Assembly (NCBI GenBank): GCA_030151255.1 | Contig: JASLED010000067.1 | Coordinates: forward strand, 62,001 to 126,000 | DNA from: Flavobacterium sp. | GTDB taxonomy: Bacteria > Bacteroidota > Bacteroidia > Flavobacteriales > Flavobacteriaceae | Direction of reading: 5' to 3' | Length of the DNA stretch: 64,000 nucleotides | In this document: positions 46,381 through 54,857 of the stretch, in pieces | How the letters are laid out: each line of letters opens with the position of its first letter | Position numbering within the stretch: the stretch's first letter is position 1 | Notes under the pieces: model-generated | The model's database searches: none | The model's input: only the letters and a program-made list of their open reading frames with translations | What the model was told of the DNA's origin: nothing | Position numbers and translations under genes: made by a program

Positions 46381-46420
46381 AATTGAACTTAGAATATAAA
46401 ACAAACAAGTAAAAACTTAT

Positions 46421-46890
46421 TTATGTTATCAACGTTATTAACATCAATAAATAATAAATAAATAAATTTTAAAAATATATAAAAAACTATTTCTATTATA
46501 TTGTTTGTTAATATGTAGAATAACTTTTAAGCTATTATTTGCTAAAATGACTTTTTAAAACTTATCAACAGGTTATTATTTCTTAAATAGCTTTAAAATA
46601 GAGAATTAAGCTATTTATTAACACGGTTAATAACCTTTATCAACTGCTTTTTTAAAACAATTTTACTGTTGATTTCTGTTAATAACCCTATTAGTGAGTA
46701 TTGATAAAGAGCTAATAGTTTGTAAAAAGAAAATTTGAATATGTTTATGAATCAAGCGTATTGTAAATTTTTTTAGATATTCAAAAAATACTTATTTTAT
46801 TCTTTTAATAATTATCAACAAAAATTGTTAGCAAGCTAATTGCTGATTATCAATATTTTAGTATTAAATAAAAAAATCATTGTTGATAAC
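46421..46890. other. Putative chromosomal replication origin (oriC)
   Basis: DnaA-box-like 9-mers cluster here: TTATCAACG 46426, TTATTAACA 46435 and 46615, TTATCAACA 46562 and 46812, TTATCAACT 46637, and on the other strand TGTTAATAA 46677 and TGTTGATAA 46881; TTATCAATA-like copies lie at 46699 and 46847. An almost pure A+T segment (about 46444-46505) could be the unwinding element. Two parS sites lie within 3.2 kb, mnmG is adjacent and gene direction diverges here. The whole region 45655-47177 has no gene. dnaA is not nearby, which is common in Bacteroidota. Confidence 0.72.
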
Positions 46891-47177
46891 CTATAACTAG
46901 CTTATTTTTAAATAATTACGTTTTTTACTCTTTTAAAGTTTATATCGTATTTTAAGCCCTTAAATAGCTTTTTTTAAAATTTTACCGGCACTTTTTTTCC
47001 ACTTGTTTAAGTATACTTTTATACATAAAACGACATAGAGTAATTTTATACTATCTATAAAATGAAGTTTTTTGTGCTATTTTTTAGTGTAATTAAAACA
47101 TATTTAAAGATTAAATTTTACACCAAAAAAGACAATTTTTATATCTAACGAATAATGTACAACGCTTATAGAAATGT

Positions 47178-47185
47178 TATCTTTG
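47178..47185 (+). promoter_or_regulatory. -7 box of gltX
   Basis: TATCTTTG, perfect TAnnTTTG, 17 bp before the gltX ATG at 47203. It lies inside the apparent upstream extension of the frame, which rules that extension out. Confidence 0.65.
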
Positions 47186-47202
47186 TAAAAAAATTTTATA
47201 AC

Positions 47203-48717
47203 ATGACTAATCAAGTTCGTGTGCGATTTGCACCAAGTCCAACAGGACCATTACATATAGGTGGTGTTAGAACTGCATTATTTAATTATTTATTTGCTAA
47301 AAAAAATAATGGAGTTTTTTATGTTAGAATTGAAGATACAGATCAGAATAGATTTGTACCTGGAGCAGAACAATATATATTAGAAGCTTTGGAATGGTTA
47401 GGAATTTCTCCTGATGAAACTATTGAAAAAAATGAAAAATTTGGACCATACAGACAAAGTGAAAGAAAATATTTATATAAAAAATATGCAGATCAATTAC
47501 TAGAAAATGGCTGGGCATATTATGCTTTTGATACGGCTGAAGAGCTTGATGAATTGCGTAAAATTGCAGAAGAATCTGGTGAAACGTTTATTTATAATCA
47601 CACTAATAGAGAGCAATTAAAAACATCTTTGCGTTTACCTAAAGAAGAAGTTGATGCTTTATTAGAATCTGGCGCACCATATGTAGTGCGTTTTAAAATA
47701 CCAGTAAATGAAACGTTACATTTGAATGATATAATTCGAGGAGATATTAAATTTAACACTAACTTATTGGATGATAAGGTTTTATTTAAAAGTGATGGAA
47801 TGCCAACGTATCATTTAGCGAATATTGTTGACGATCATTTGATGGAAACTTCTCACGTAATTCGTGGAGAAGAATGGTTGCCATCAATGCCATTACACGA
47901 ATTATTATACAAAGCATTTGGTTGGGAAGCGCCTAAATTTGCTCATTTACCATTGATTTTAAAACCAGTAGGAAACGGAAAATTATCAAAACGAGATGGA
48001 GATAAATTAGGATTTCCTGTATTTCCTTTAGATTGGATTGATCCAATTTCTGGCGAAAAATCATCAGGATATAGAGAAAAAGGTTTTTATCCAGAAACAG
48101 TAATTAATTTTTTAGCTTTACTTGGATGGAATGACGGAACGGATCAAGAAATATTTTCATTAGAAGAATTAATACAAAAGTTTGATCTTAGTAGAGTACA
48201 TAAAGCAGGAGCAAAATTTGATCCAGAAAAAAACAAATGGTTCAATCAGCATTATTTAAAATTGCAAAATAATAACAGCTTAACTTCTGATTTTCAGTCA
48301 ATTTTAAAATCAAAAAATATAACTGTTACTGATGAATATGTAAATAAAATTGTTGATTTAATTAAAGATAGAGCTACTTTTGTAAGTGATTTTTATGAAT
48401 TGAGCGATTTCTTTTTTCAAGCTCCAACAGTTTATGATGAAAAAGCGTTGAAAAACTGGAAAGAAGATACGCCAAATTATATGCAAAAAGTAACTGAAAT
48501 TCTTTCAAATACCTCATCGTTTAAGGCTTCTGAAATTGAAAAAATTGTAAAAGAATGGATTACAACAGAAGGTATTGGAATGGGTAAAGTAATGCAACCA
48601 CTTCGTTTGTGTATCGTTGGTGCTTTAAAAGGTCCAGATTTATTTCAAATTATAGAATTGATTGGCAAAGAAGAATCTATTAAACGAATTTTATTAGCCA
48701 TTGAAAATAATAAATAA
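47203..48717 (+). CDS. gltX: Glutamate--tRNA ligase
   Basis: 504 residues from MTNQVRVRFAPSPTG. An ATG 48 bp upstream is in frame, but it precedes the promoter -7 box and adds residues unlike the family. Class I synthetase: HIGH-type motif PSPTGPLHIGG (about 10-20) and KMSKS-type motif KLSKRDGD (about 262). It charges tRNA-Glu (and possibly tRNA-Gln, though glnS is present at 52291). First plus-strand gene to the right of the putative origin; ends at a terminator. Confidence 0.96.
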   Translation: MTNQVRVRFAPSPTGPLHIGGVRTALFNYLFAKKNNGVFYVRIEDTDQNRFVPGAEQYILEALEWLGISPDETIEKNEKFGPYRQSERKYLYKKYADQLLENGWAYYAFDTAEELDELRKIAEESGETFIYNHTNREQLKTSLRLPKEEVDALLESGAPYVVRFKIPVNETLHLNDIIRGDIKFNTNLLDDKVLFKSDGMPTYHLANIVDDHLMETSHVIRGEEWLPSMPLHELLYKAFGWEAPKFAHLPLILKPVGNGKLSKRDGDKLGFPVFPLDWIDPISGEKSSGYREKGFYPETVINFLALLGWNDGTDQEIFSLEELIQKFDLSRVHKAGAKFDPEKNKWFNQHYLKLQNNNSLTSDFQSILKSKNITVTDEYVNKIVDLIKDRATFVSDFYELSDFFFQAPTVYDEKALKNWKEDTPNYMQKVTEILSNTSSFKASEIEKIVKEWITTEGIGMGKVMQPLRLCIVGALKGPDLFQIIELIGKEESIKRILLAIENNK

Positions 48718-48720
48718 CAA

Positions 48721-48749
48721 AAAAAGAGAGTTTTTTACTCTCTTTTTTA
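48721..48749 (+). terminator. Terminator of gltX
   Basis: AAAAGAGAG and CTCTCTTTT arms with a T-rich loop, immediately after the stop. Confidence 0.75.
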
Positions 48750-48799
48750 TTTTAAGATAATCTTAAAAATACTTATATTTATACTTTATTTTTAGTAAA

Positions 48800-49312
48800 A
48801 TGAGGAAGTTAATTATTATTTTAGGACTAATTGTTATATTGTTTTCATCTTGTGAAAAACACGATAATGATACAGGCGATCGAGCAGAAAAAAAATGGAA
48901 TGAATTTGTTCAGAAACATTTTATTGGAGAATGGACAGCTTATAAAATGGAAATAAAACCATTAATTGGTCCAGCAATTTTAGAAAAAAATTATCCATTA
49001 ATTCCTGGATGTAAGAGCGATCAATTAGTTTTTAATAGCGATTATAAAGGAATTTCAACAAAATATTTACCCATTTGTCATGAAGAAATCAAGAATTTTA
49101 CTTGGTATCACAAATTGGGCGAATTGGGTTTTCAGTATAATGATGGCACAGCCAGAAGAACAATTTTGCTTAATCGATCTGAAAAAGCGTTAGTTTTTGC
49201 TGTTCCATTGAGTGAAATTTTTAGTGAAATTACAGTTATTCATCCTGAATTGAATGGATTAGAACAATCTGTAATTGATTTATTATTTGTTAATTATACT
49301 TATATCAAATAA
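48800..49312 (+). CDS. Lipocalin-like lipoprotein (hypothetical)
   Basis: 170 residues. Lipobox ILFSSC (Cys18). After a charged linker comes HFIGEWTAYKMEI, then a GCKSDQLVFNSDYKG strand pair and CHEEIKNFTWYHK, the pattern of small lipocalin-like beta barrels common in Flavobacteriaceae. The last strand is preceded by a hydrophobic helix (LNGLEQSVIDLLFVNYTYIK). The next gene encodes a protein with the same layout, so the two look like divergent tandem paralogues. Ligand and function unknown. Confidence 0.7.
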   Translation: MRKLIIILGLIVILFSSCEKHDNDTGDRAEKKWNEFVQKHFIGEWTAYKMEIKPLIGPAILEKNYPLIPGCKSDQLVFNSDYKGISTKYLPICHEEIKNFTWYHKLGELGFQYNDGTARRTILLNRSEKALVFAVPLSEIFSEITVIHPELNGLEQSVIDLLFVNYTYIK

Positions 49313-49385
49313 ATAAATAATTTTTGTTAATTTTTCAAAAATACTAATATAGTTTTATCTTTGATAAAAGACAAAAAATTAGCTT

Positions 49386-50123
49386 ATGAGAAAATTATTT
49401 ATTTCATTATCATTAATGACATTAACGTTATCAGGAATTGTATCTTGTAGTAGCGATGATAGCAATAAAGAAAAAAAACAGTTAAAAACAATGGTTTTAA
49501 CTGTAAATTCAACTACAGTTGAAGAAAACGATCAAGTCACTTTTACTGTTTTGGTAGGACAAGAGTTAGTAGAAGGTGTAGAAATTTATATAGATGGAAA
49601 GTTAGGTACAAATCCATTTATTTTTGATAAGATGGGAAGCTATAAAGTAATAGCTAAAAAAGAAGGATATTATGATAGTAATGAGCTATTAATCAAGGTA
49701 ACTAAAGCTGTAGAAGTTAATAGTCCCATTATTGGTAAATGGATTCCAACAGAAGTAACTGTAAATATTCCTATGAGCGAATCATTAGTAATGCCTTATC
49801 CAAATCAGGAAGATTGCGATGAAGATAATTTGACTTTTAGCAATGATAATCAAGTGAAATTTATTATTCATGACGAAAATTGTGAAGTGTCATCTACAGG
49901 TACATCTTGGGTATATAATGAATCTACCAATAAACTTACTTTTACTTTATTTGATCAGCAAATGGTTGTTTCAGTAGTTTCAAATACAACGGATAAATTG
50001 GTTATTAAAGCAATGGGAGATCAATTTGCCCCTTTAATTCCAATTTTTGCTCCAGATTTAGCAACTGATTTACCACCAGCAATTTTAGCTTTAATTGAAG
50101 TACAATTAAAATTTAAGAAATAG
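49386..50123 (+). CDS. Lipocalin-like lipoprotein with N-terminal Ig-like domain (hypothetical)
   Basis: 245 residues. Lipobox GIVSC (Cys22), then SSDDSN linker. Residues about 35-105 form an Ig-like beta domain (LTVNSTTVEENDQVTFTVLV, GVEIYIDG, GSYKVIAKKEGY). Residues about 113-245 are lipocalin-like (IIGKWIPTEVTVNI, DCDEDNLTFSNDNQVKF) with a hydrophobic segment before the last strand, as in the neighbouring 170-residue protein. A -7 box TATCTTTG at 49356-49363 gives it its own promoter. Function unknown. Confidence 0.7.
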   Translation: MRKLFISLSLMTLTLSGIVSCSSDDSNKEKKQLKTMVLTVNSTTVEENDQVTFTVLVGQELVEGVEIYIDGKLGTNPFIFDKMGSYKVIAKKEGYYDSNELLIKVTKAVEVNSPIIGKWIPTEVTVNIPMSESLVMPYPNQEDCDEDNLTFSNDNQVKFIIHDENCEVSSTGTSWVYNESTNKLTFTLFDQQMVVSVVSNTTDKLVIKAMGDQFAPLIPIFAPDLATDLPPAILALIEVQLKFKK

Positions 50124-50128
50124 TAAAG

Positions 50129-50153
50129 AATCTCCAGAAATGGAGATTTTTTT
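50129..50153 (+). terminator. Terminator of the 245-residue lipoprotein gene
   Basis: AATCTCCA-GAAA-TGGAGATT followed by T-run. Confidence 0.8.
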
Positions 50154-50185
50154 GTATCTTAACAAAGTATTAAACATCCAAAATT

Positions 50186-51118
50186 ATGATTTTATATTTT
50201 ATTGTACCCATTGTGGTAATTTTATTTCTTTGTTTTTTTACGGTTAAACAACAATCTGCGGTTATAGTAGAGCGCTTTGGTAAGTTTAATAGTATTAGAC
50301 ATTCTGGTCTTCAATTAAAAGTACCTGTTGTTGATCGTATTTCTGGAGTGGTAAATTTAAAGATTCAACAATTAGACGTTATGATAGAAACAAAAACAAA
50401 GGATAACGTATTTGTTAAACTAAAGGTTTCTGTTCAATTTAAAGTTATTGCAGATTGTGTATATGATGCTTTTTATAAATTAGAATATCCGCATGATCAA
50501 ATTACTTCTTATGTTTTTGACGTAGTTCGTGCAGAAGTTCCTAAACTTATTTTAGATGATGTTTTTGAACGAAAAGACAATATTGCTGTTGCTGTAAAAC
50601 GTGAATTAAACGAAGCAATGACAACGTATGGATATGATATAATTAATACTTTAATTACAGATATTGATCCAGATATTCAGGTAAAAAATGCAATGAATAG
50701 AATTAATGCAGCAGATAGAGAAAAAGTAGCTGCAGAATATGAAGCTGAAGCAAGTAGAATTAGAATTGTTGCAAAAGCAAAAGCAGAAGCAGAATCTAAG
50801 CGATTACAAGGACAAGGTATTGCCGATCAGCGTAGAGAAATTGCTCAAGGTTTGGTAGAAAGTGTAGATGTTTTAAATAAAGTTGGTATTAATTCTCATG
50901 AAGCATCTGCCTTGATTGTTGTAACCCAGCATTACGATACATTACAATCTGTAGGTTCGGATACGAGATCAAATTTAATATTATTACCAAATTCTCCAAA
51001 TGCAGCAAGTGAAATGCTAACGAATATGGTTGCATCATTTGCAGCAAGTAGTAAAATTCAACAAGCAGGAGAATTGAAATCAGATGATTTAAAGACTTCA
51101 AACAACATAAACAAATAA
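50186..51118 (+). CDS. SPFH/Band 7 membrane protein (QmcA-like)
   Basis: 310 residues. One N-terminal membrane helix (about 2-20, ILYFIVPIVVILFLCFF), then an SPFH domain (VIVERFGKFNSIRHSGLQLKVPVVD; VQFKVIADCVYDAFYKL), a long Ala/Glu-rich coiled coil (about 175-225, YEAEASRIRIVAKAKAEAES), and a Ser/Asn-rich tail. Such stomatin-like proteins form ring assemblies that scaffold membrane proteases. Monocistronic, ended by a long palindromic terminator. Confidence 0.92.
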   Translation: MILYFIVPIVVILFLCFFTVKQQSAVIVERFGKFNSIRHSGLQLKVPVVDRISGVVNLKIQQLDVMIETKTKDNVFVKLKVSVQFKVIADCVYDAFYKLEYPHDQITSYVFDVVRAEVPKLILDDVFERKDNIAVAVKRELNEAMTTYGYDIINTLITDIDPDIQVKNAMNRINAADREKVAAEYEAEASRIRIVAKAKAEAESKRLQGQGIADQRREIAQGLVESVDVLNKVGINSHEASALIVVTQHYDTLQSVGSDTRSNLILLPNSPNAASEMLTNMVASFAASSKIQQAGELKSDDLKTSNNINK

Positions 51119-51157
51119 AGAGTTTTATAAGAAACAATAATGCCTTAAAAAGCTTTA

Positions 51158-51202
51158 TAAACTAAGAGCGGGATTCAAATTTTGAATCCCGCTCTTAGTT
51201 TA
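51158..51202. terminator. Bidirectional terminator with 22-bp arms
   Basis: Inverted repeat with 22-bp perfect arms (51158-51179 and 51181-51202) and a single centre base; the GC-rich core GAGCGGGATTC stands out in this AT-rich genome. Lies between convergent genes. Confidence 0.85.
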
Positions 51203-51216
51203 TTTTAAAACGTCAA

Positions 51217-51465
51217 TTATTTATACCATCTATTCGCTATGAATTTTATAACAGATGTAATTAATAATGCCTTTATATTTCCTGTGGTACTACTAACAAA
51301 AGATGATGCAGACGAAATAGAGCTTCTTATCAAATTATCAGGTGTTAGTTCTTCTTTTAAAGAATCTATCGCTTGATGCATTTTTTCATAAGCAATTTGC
51401 TTTTCCAATCGCAATATTTTTAAATCATTATTGATTTGATCTAAAGAGGAATAGTTTTTCTTCAT
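51217..51465 (-). CDS. DUF6327-like small protein
   Basis: 82 residues, MKKNYSSLDQINNDLKILRLEKQIAYEKM, an amphipathic helical protein with a weakly hydrophobic C-terminal helix. It matches the small proteins that follow YtxH and holin-like genes in Flavobacteriaceae. 13 bp after the holin-like gene, last of a three-gene operon likely linked to envelope stress. No biochemical role known. Confidence 0.7.
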   Translation of the reverse strand: MKKNYSSLDQINNDLKILRLEKQIAYEKMHQAIDSLKEELTPDNLIRSSISSASSFVSSTTGNIKALLITSVIKFIANRWYK

Positions 51466-51478
51466 GGTTTATCTACAA

Positions 51479-51829
51479 TTAATCATTAAAAATAATTTCA
51501 GAAAGTTTTTTAATCAAAGGTCTTTCTACAATGTATTTTCTAAGCGTATAAGCCACAATTGTAAAAACTAAATATGCTAAACCAACATATAAAAAACCAA
51601 GAGTAAAACTGTTAGTAAGCTCGGTTAAGGCAAAAGCAATAGCAATTGAGATAAAAAACAATGAAAGTAATAAGAATACGCCAACTAAAAACAATGTCAT
51701 AAGTACAACGCTTGTTTTTGCGGTAACTTTTAATCCCCATAAACGAACATATTCAACACTTGAACTTATATATTGTTCGGAGTGGATTTTAATATCTTCA
51801 ATATCGTTTTTAATGTCTTCGAATGCCAT
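51479..51829 (-). CDS. Phage-holin-family (Holin-X/YqjE-like) membrane protein
   Basis: 116 residues. Two membrane helices (about 34-60, KTSVVLMTLFLVGVFLLLSLFFISIAIAF, and 72-92) between charged ends. This is a cellular member of the actinobacterial Holin-X/YqjE superfamily and not a phage remnant: it is in an operon between YtxH and DUF6327 genes. Often stress-induced; function unknown. Confidence 0.82.
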   Translation of the reverse strand: MAFEDIKNDIEDIKIHSEQYISSSVEYVRLWGLKVTAKTSVVLMTLFLVGVFLLLSLFFISIAIAFALTELTNSFTLGFLYVGLAYLVFTIVAYTLRKYIVERPLIKKLSEIIFND

Positions 51830-51847
51830 TTTTGCTAATGTTAGTTG

Positions 51848-52189
51848 TTATTTTTTTGCAGTTTCTGCTAACTCTTTTCCTTGTTTTTTTAAAGCTGCTA
51901 ATTCATGTTCTAAGAGCGCAATTATATCTTCTCTCTTTTTATCAGATGTATGTATTAAGTCTTCAATAGTTTCTTGTAAATCATTTGATTTTTTTGAAGA
52001 CATGTGTTTTACTTTCTTCTTTAAATCTTCAAATTTGTGCTCTAATTCTTCTTTAGATTGGTCGAAAGATCTTTTGATTTTTCTTCTTGTTTTTTTTCCT
52101 TCATCCGGAGCAAATAAAATACCTATTCCAACTCCTACAACAGCACCTGTTAATATTGCTGCTAATGTACTTCCTAAACGATCTGACAT
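51848..52189 (-). CDS. YtxH domain-containing protein
   Basis: 113 residues. N-terminal Gly/Ala-rich membrane helix (STLAAILTGAVVGVGIGILFAPDEGKKTRR, about 7-33) is the YtxH hallmark, followed by a Lys/Glu-rich coiled coil. First gene of the three-gene stress-type operon (18 bp before the holin-like gene). Confidence 0.88.
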   Translation of the reverse strand: MSDRLGSTLAAILTGAVVGVGIGILFAPDEGKKTRRKIKRSFDQSKEELEHKFEDLKKKVKHMSSKKSNDLQETIEDLIHTSDKKREDIIALLEHELAALKKQGKELAETAKK

Positions 52190-52225
52190 AACTTTTTTTT
52201 TATAATTATGTTTCTAAGTTAATAA

Positions 52226-52270
52226 AAAAAGGTGTCTTAATCCGTTAAATTAACGTTAAAACACCTTTTT
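52226..52270. terminator. Terminator of glnS
   Basis: AAAAAGGTGT (52226-52235) and ACACCTTTTT (52261-52270) with inner partial pairing; T-run on the glnS (minus) side. Confidence 0.65.
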
Positions 52271-52290
52271 ATATAATTTGTTTCGAAAAA

Positions 52291-53973
52291 TTATTGCTGA
52301 TCTACTTTTGCCCAAGTATCTCTTAATCCAACTGTTTTGTTTATTACAATATTTTCTGATTTAGAATCTTTGTCTACGCAGAAGTAACCTAAGCGCTGAA
52401 ATTGAAACTGCTCTCCTATTTTGGCTTCTTGTAAGCTTGGCTCTAAATAGCCTTTTACTGTTGTAAGCGAGTTTGGATTTACAAATTCCAAGAAGTCAAC
52501 TTCTTTATTTCCATCAGGGTTTTCGTCTGTAAATAAACGATCGTAAATTCTTATTTCTGCTTCAATAGCATGAGGAACAGAAACCCAATGAATGGTTCCT
52601 TTTACCTTGCGTTTACTCGCTTCACTTCCACTTCCACTTTTACTATCTGGATCGTATGTTGCGTGAATTTCTATAATATTTCCGTTTTCGTCTTTTACTA
52701 CGCTTTCTCCTTTTATGATGTAAGCATTTTTTAAACGAACTTCTTTTCCTAAAGTTAAACGGAAGAATTTGCTGTTTGCTTCTTCTTTAAAATCTTCTTG
52801 TTCAATATAAAGCTCTTTTGAGAAAGGAACTTTTCTGAAAGTCATTATTTCTTCTTCAGGATTGTTTTCTGCGTCTAACCACTCTTCTTGTCCTTCAGGA
52901 TAGTTAGTAATGATTAATTTTATCGGATCTAAAACAGCCATAACTCGAGGAGCAATTTTGTTTAAATCTTCTCTTACACAAAATTCTAATAAAGAAACAT
53001 CAATTAAGTTATCGCGTTTTGCAATACCAATGGTATCTGCAAAATTTCTGATAGATGCCGGAGTATATCCTCTTCTTCTCATTCCAGAAATAGTAGACAT
53101 ACGCGGATCATCCCATCCATTTACATGCCCTTCATTTACCAATTTTGCAAGTTTTCTTTTACTTACAACTGTATGTGATAAGTTACGACGAGCAAACTCT
53201 CTTTGTTTTGGTCTAATTTTTCCTTCTTCAATAATCTGATCTAAGAACCAATCGTATAATTCGCGGTGAGGTAAAAATTCTAACGTACAAAATGAGTGCG
53301 AAATACTTTCTAGGTAATCACTTTCTCCATGCGCCCAATCATACATTGGATAAATACACCAATTATTTTGTGTTCTATGGTGAGATTTTTTAATGATACG
53401 ATACATAATCGGATCACGCATCAACATATTGGTATGCGTCATATCAATTTTTGCACGTAAAATATGTGTACCTTCTTCAAATTCACCATTTTTCATTCTT
53501 TCGAATAAATCAAGGTTTTCTTCAATACTTCTATTTCTATAAGGACTATTTACACCTGGAGTTGTAGGAGTACCTTTTTGTTGAGCCATTTCTTCAGAAG
53601 TTTGGCTGTCTACATAGGCTTTTCCTTCTTTAATTAATTGGATTGTCCAATCGTACAATTGTTGAAAATAGTCAGATGCATATACTTCATTTGCCCATTT
53701 GTAACCAAGCCACTCTACGTCGTATTTGATTGCGTCAACAAACTCCTGTTCTTCCTTCGAAGGATTGGTGTCGTCAAAACGCAAATTTACTGGTGCATTA
53801 TAACGCAATCCTAATCCGAAGTTTAAACAAATAGAACTCGCATGACCAATGTGTAAATAACCATTTGGCTCAGGCGGGAAACGGAAATGAAGTTGTTCTG
53901 TTGGCAAACCATTTTTTAAATCTTCTTCAATGATTTGCTCAATAAAGTTTAATGATTTCTCTTTTGTTGACAT
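52291..53973 (-). CDS. glnS: Glutamine--tRNA ligase
   Basis: 560 residues. Class I synthetase: HIGH-type FPPEPNGYLHIGHA (about 30-43), RFDDTNPSKE, and KMSKS-type VVSKRKL (about 270). The C-terminal beta-barrel anticodon domain follows (about 345-555). Its presence implies direct charging of tRNA-Gln. Single gene behind a clear -7 box. Confidence 0.97.
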   Translation of the reverse strand: MSTKEKSLNFIEQIIEEDLKNGLPTEQLHFRFPPEPNGYLHIGHASSICLNFGLGLRYNAPVNLRFDDTNPSKEEQEFVDAIKYDVEWLGYKWANEVYASDYFQQLYDWTIQLIKEGKAYVDSQTSEEMAQQKGTPTTPGVNSPYRNRSIEENLDLFERMKNGEFEEGTHILRAKIDMTHTNMLMRDPIMYRIIKKSHHRTQNNWCIYPMYDWAHGESDYLESISHSFCTLEFLPHRELYDWFLDQIIEEGKIRPKQREFARRNLSHTVVSKRKLAKLVNEGHVNGWDDPRMSTISGMRRRGYTPASIRNFADTIGIAKRDNLIDVSLLEFCVREDLNKIAPRVMAVLDPIKLIITNYPEGQEEWLDAENNPEEEIMTFRKVPFSKELYIEQEDFKEEANSKFFRLTLGKEVRLKNAYIIKGESVVKDENGNIIEIHATYDPDSKSGSGSEASKRKVKGTIHWVSVPHAIEAEIRIYDRLFTDENPDGNKEVDFLEFVNPNSLTTVKGYLEPSLQEAKIGEQFQFQRLGYFCVDKDSKSENIVINKTVGLRDTWAKVDQQ

Positions 53974-53993
53974 GGATATAATTGTTATAACTA

Positions 53994-54001
53994 CAAAGGT
54001 A
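53994..54001 (-). promoter_or_regulatory. -7 box of glnS
   Basis: Minus-strand TACCTTTG, 20 bp upstream of the glnS start codon. Confidence 0.6.
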
Positions 54002-54102
54002 TCAAAAAACTAAACAAAATCGATGCATTTTACCCCCTCAAAACAAGATATCTGTGTAAAAATAGTTGTACTTTTAGCTTTCAAACATAAAAAATAGCGA
54101 TT

Positions 54103-54459
54103 ATGGGAATTATCAGATTAAATAATATAAGAACTTTTTCTTTTCATGGATGTATGCCAGAAGAAGCTAAAATAGGATCAGAATATCGTATTGATGTTAC
54201 GGCACATGGTGATTTTAGAGATGCTGCATCGACTGACAATTTAGTAAATGCAATTGATTATGTTCATTTAAACAAAATTGTGAAAGAAGAAATGGATAAA
54301 CGCGCTAATTTATTAGAAAATGTAGCTCAAAGAATTATTGACAGAACATTGCTAGAAATTGTGATGGTTGAAAAAGTTATTGTAGCAGTTTCTAAAATTA
54401 ATCCTCCAATTGGTGGCGATGTAGAATATGTAACTGTTGAAATGCAGGGAGTTAGATAA
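54103..54459 (+). CDS. folB: Dihydroneopterin aldolase
   Basis: 118 residues, normal size. GCMPEEAKIGSEYRIDV (the Glu at about 21 and the strand that binds pterin), AIDYVHLNKIVKEEM with the conserved Tyr, and NPPIGGDVEYVTVEM near the end. It cleaves dihydroneopterin to 6-hydroxymethyl-dihydropterin in folate synthesis. No other folate genes are adjacent. The tRNA-Cys gene follows. Confidence 0.93.
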   Translation: MGIIRLNNIRTFSFHGCMPEEAKIGSEYRIDVTAHGDFRDAASTDNLVNAIDYVHLNKIVKEEMDKRANLLENVAQRIIDRTLLEIVMVEKVIVAVSKINPPIGGDVEYVTVEMQGVR

Positions 54460-54545
54460 TATTTGAATGTAGATATAAAAAAACTATGCAATTTGATTTT
54501 TAAATTTAAAAAATATTGCTAAGTTTGCAATCCAATCAAGGGCAT

Positions 54546-54616
54546 GGCTTCGTGTCCGAGTGGCTAGGAAGCGGTCTGCAAAACCGTCTACAGCGGTTCG
54601 AATCCGCTCGAAGCCT
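54546..54616 (+). tRNA. tRNA-Cys (anticodon GCA)
   Basis: 71-nt cloverleaf: acceptor GGCTTCG / CGAAGCC, anticodon loop CTGCAAA (GCA), T arm AGCGG-TTCGAAT-CCGCT. The discriminator base is T (U73), the identity base of bacterial tRNA-Cys. CCA is not encoded. A terminator follows at once. Confidence 0.96.
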
Positions 54617-54620
54617 CAAC

Positions 54621-54651
54621 AAAAAGGGATAGCATTGCTATCCCTTTTTTT
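54621..54651 (+). terminator. Terminator of tRNA-Cys
   Basis: AAAGGGATAGC and GCTATCCCTTT arms, loop ATT, with T-run. Confidence 0.85.
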
Positions 54652-54670
54652 ATTACCCTTTTTTAAATAA

Positions 54671-54704
54671 AAAAAGGTGCCCATTAACGTATTAATGGAC
54701 ACCT
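54671..54704 (-). terminator. Terminator downstream of tex
   Basis: AGGTGCCCATTAA and TTAATGGACACCT with one mismatch; T7 on the minus strand. It is about 150 bp past the tex stop; 54705-54857 holds nothing else recognisable. Confidence 0.65.
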
Positions 54705-54857
54705 CACTTATAAAACATAATAAAAACACTACATAAATCTACTACCCCGTTCTCTTTTTCAATAATATTTTAAACTATTGTTTTTCTTTTTAGCGGATGT
54801 AATAAAGCAATTATAATGCCATTATTGATTAGTTGAACTTGTTTTTTGTTAATAAAA

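Noticed and set aside
47155..47202. Upstream in-frame start for gltX (16 extra residues)
   Set aside because: It contains the TATCTTTG -7 box at 47178-47185 and the family begins at MTNQVRVRFAPSPTG.
51479..51829. Holin-like gene as evidence of a prophage
   Set aside because: It is in a conserved-type operon with YtxH and DUF6327 genes and has no phage neighbours; it belongs to the cellular Holin-X/YqjE group.
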